Shown here: positions 4,800-6,635 of the stretch, piece by piece | How positions within the stretch are numbered: position 1 is the stretch's first letter | Layout: each line of letters starts with the position of its first letter | Assembly (NCBI GenBank): GCA_030695265.1 | Contig: JAUYTA010000880.1 | Location: 1-6,635, forward strand | Origin: Bacteroidota bacterium | GTDB taxonomy: Bacteria; Bacteroidota; Bacteroidia; Bacteroidales; Prolixibacteraceae | Length of the DNA: 6,635 nucleotides | Direction: 5' to 3' | Position numbers and translations under genes: made by a program | The notes under the pieces: generated by a model | Seen by the model: the letters and a program-made list of their open reading frames with translations, nothing else | The model's database searches: none | Told to the model about the DNA's origin: nothing

Positions 4800-6635
4800 A
4801 TGAAAAATCTGTTTATTCTTTCCATGCTGTTGCTGGTGGCCGGAACGCTATCGGCTCAATCGTCTAAATTCGACAATGTGCTTTACGGCGCAGCTTATTA
4901 CCACGAATACATGCCCACCGACCGGTTGGCCGATGACCTGAAGCTGATGAAGGAATCGGGCATGTCGGTCGTTCGTGTGGGCGAATCGACCTGGAGTTTG
5001 TTTGAACCTCGCGAAGGTGAATTCGAATTCGCCTGGATGGATCGCATTATTGACGGTCTTCATGCCAATGGAATCAAGGTGATTCTTGGCACTCCAACCT
5101 ATTCGATGCCTGCATGGCTTTACCACAAACATCCGGAAGTACTGGTCGATTATGAAAAGGGAGGGAAAGCCTATTACGGAATTCGTCAGAATATGAACAT
5201 TACCAGCCCGACCTTTCTGTTTTATTCGGAACGGATTATCCGGAAAATGATGGAACATTACGCCAAACATCCGGCCATTATTGGCTATCAGGTTGACAAT
5301 GAAACTACTTCGTACGGTGTGAACAACTACAATTATCATATCAGTTTTGTGAATTACCTGAAGAAGAAATTCGGCACCACCGAAAACCTGAATAAACTGT
5401 GGGGCCTGAATTACTGGGGAATGACCATGAACGATTGGGACGAATTTCCGGTAAAAGACGGAGTTACCAATACAGCCTACAAAATGGAATGGGAGCGTTT
5501 CAAGCGGAAATCGGTGGCTGATTATCTCACCTGGCAGTCGGGAATTGTGGCAGAATACCGTCGTCCCGACCAATTTATCATGCATTGTTTCATGCCATCG
5601 GTTCAGGATATCGACCAAATTGAAAGCGCCAAAAAGATGGATGTGATGGCCGTGAACGTTTACCATGGTTCGCAGGATAACCTAACCGGCGATGAGATTG
5701 CTTTTGCAGGCGATTTTTTCCGTTCAGTAAAAATGAAAAATTACCTGATTACCGAAACCAACGCGCAAACCATCGGCTGGGATTCAAAATCGCAAATGCC
5801 GCCGTATGATGGTCAGCTTCGCCAAAATGTGTATGCGCACATGGGTTCGGGCGCCAACATGGTCGAATACTGGCACTGGCATTCAATTCATTACGGCCAG
5901 GAAACCTACTGGAAAGGTGTTCTTTCGCACGACCTGCAACCGAATCGCGCCTACGCCGAATATTCGAAAACAGCCCATGAGTTGCAGAAATTCGGCAAAA
6001 AACTGGTCAACCTGAAAATCACCAATAAAGTAGCAATTTTATTCAGTCACGATTCGAATGCTGCCCTGAATATTATGCCATTCAAAAGCGGTAAACAAGA
6101 CATGTGGGGAGGTTCAGGAAATATTTACCGCAACGAGTTGGTTGGTCAGTTTCATAAAGTGCTTTTCAGGAACAATGTGGGAGTCGATTTTATCTTTCCT
6201 GAAAATGCCAAATTCGAGAATTACGATCTGGTTATTATTCCTGCTTTGTACATTGCCAGCGACGATTTGCTGAATAAAATAAGCAAATACGTTGAAAACG
6301 GTGGGCATGTAATCATGCAGTTCAAAAGCGGTTTTTGCGACGAGAATTCGATGGTTCGCCCGATACTGGCTCCCGGACCGCTGCGCAAAGCCTGTGGTTT
6401 TTATTACCAGGAATTCACCAATTTCAAGGAATTGAGCCTGAAGGACAATCCGTTTAAAGTTGACGAGGCTTCGAACAAAGTTTACGATTGGGCCGAATAC
6501 ATTATTCCGGAAACCGCGAAAACACTGGCTTATTACGATCATCCTCACTTTGGGAAATATCCTGCAATTACTATCAATAACTTCGGAAAGGGAACTTTGC
6601 TTTATGAAGGAACCGGCGTTTCGGATATTATTCAG
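4800..6635 (+). CDS. Exported GH42 beta-galactosidase (3' end beyond window)
   Basis: All 612 visible codons are open and the gene continues past the right edge. GH42 enzymes hydrolyse terminal beta-D-galactosides with retention of configuration. Residues 1-19 form a signal peptide (MKNLFILSMLLLVAGTLSA), so the enzyme acts in the periplasm or outside the cell, unlike the cytosolic GH42 enzymes of many bacteria. A TIM barrel spans about 25-390: YGAAYYHEY, then VVRVGESTWSLFEPREGEF (57-75), then TPTYSMPAWL. The predicted acid/base is Glu168 in YQVDNETT, and the predicted nucleophile is Glu319 in YLITETNAQTIGW. ANMVEYWHWHSIHYGQE (352-368) is the usual late-barrel segment. From about 405 the trimerisation domain follows (VAILFSHDSNAAL, then YDLVIIPALYI and ENGGHVIM). 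The cysteine cluster that binds zinc in Thermus-type enzymes is absent; the only cysteines are 263, 513 and 532. Members are usually about 650-700 residues, so only the end is missing. No SusC/SusD pair is visible here. The start is supported by the signal peptide and promoter. Confidence 0.92.
   Translation, partial: MKNLFILSMLLLVAGTLSAQSSKFDNVLYGAAYYHEYMPTDRLADDLKLMKESGMSVVRVGESTWSLFEPREGEFEFAWMDRIIDGLHANGIKVILGTPTYSMPAWLYHKHPEVLVDYEKGGKAYYGIRQNMNITSPTFLFYSERIIRKMMEHYAKHPAIIGYQVDNETTSYGVNNYNYHISFVNYLKKKFGTTENLNKLWGLNYWGMTMNDWDEFPVKDGVTNTAYKMEWERFKRKSVADYLTWQSGIVAEYRRPDQFIMHCFMPSVQDIDQIESAKKMDVMAVNVYHGSQDNLTGDEIAFAGDFFRSVKMKNYLITETNAQTIGWDSKSQMPPYDGQLRQNVYAHMGSGANMVEYWHWHSIHYGQETYWKGVLSHDLQPNRAYAEYSKTAHELQKFGKKLVNLKITNKVAILFSHDSNAALNIMPFKSGKQDMWGGSGNIYRNELVGQFHKVLFRNNVGVDFIFPENAKFENYDLVIIPALYIASDDLLNKISKYVENGGHVIMQFKSGFCDENSMVRPILAPGPLRKACGFYYQEFTNFKELSLKDNPFKVDEASNKVYDWAEYIIPETAKTLAYYDHPHFGKYPAITINNFGKGTLLYEGTGVSDIIQ

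Noticed and set aside
4848..5666. Minus-strand ORF of 272 codons opposite the GH42 gene
   Set aside because: It lies wholly antisense to a well-supported enzyme gene. Its product has no recognisable domain and is rich in His, Phe and Val as expected from the reverse of that codon usage, and it has no promoter or ribosome site.
6114..6548. Minus-strand ORF of 144 codons opposite the GH42 trimerisation domain
   Set aside because: It is an antisense shadow with no recognisable motif; the plus-strand frame is clearly the coding one.

Overview
The window looks like chromosomal DNA of a member of the Bacteroidota. The evidence is a TonB-dependent receptor with a carboxypeptidase-regulatory-like N-terminal domain and a CFB-type beta-barrel, weak or absent Shine-Dalgarno sequences at most starts, and several matches to the Bacteroidota promoter (TTTG or TTG, about 20 bases, then TAnnTTTG). 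No phage, transposon, CRISPR or RNA gene is visible. The family or genus cannot be fixed from this sequence.

Layout, left to right. (1) Bases 1-373, minus strand: the first 124 codons of a DUF389-family membrane protein that runs off the left edge. (2) Bases 374-553: a divergent promoter region. (3) Bases 554-2923, plus strand: a 789-residue TonB-dependent outer-membrane receptor whose codon 626 is an in-frame amber TAG (2429-2431). Homologous sequence continues in the same frame to a normal C-terminal Phe, so the gene is one mutational step from intact. (4) Bases 2937-3659, plus strand: a PepSY-associated two-helix inner-membrane protein, 13 bases downstream of the receptor and probably in its operon. 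(5) Bases 3643-3788, minus strand: two very small ORFs, possibly a decayed gene. (6) Bases 3792-4556, minus strand: a TauE/SafE (TSUP) family permease. (7) Bases 4557-4799: a divergent regulatory region with two promoter candidates, a purine-rich repeat and an imperfect inverted repeat. (8) Bases 4800-6635, plus strand: an exported GH42 beta-galactosidase, cut by the right edge after 612 codons.

The receptor and PepSY protein would form an envelope uptake unit. Pairs of this kind often handle iron complexes, but the substrate is not readable here. The TSUP permease (anion or organosulfur transport) and the GH42 enzyme (galactoside hydrolysis in the periplasm or outside the cell) appear to be separate units sharing a divergent promoter region. 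I see no convincing novel multi-gene system. The observations most worth checking are the amber codon, the propeller-like repeats inside the PepSY protein, and the small ORF pair behind the TSUP gene.
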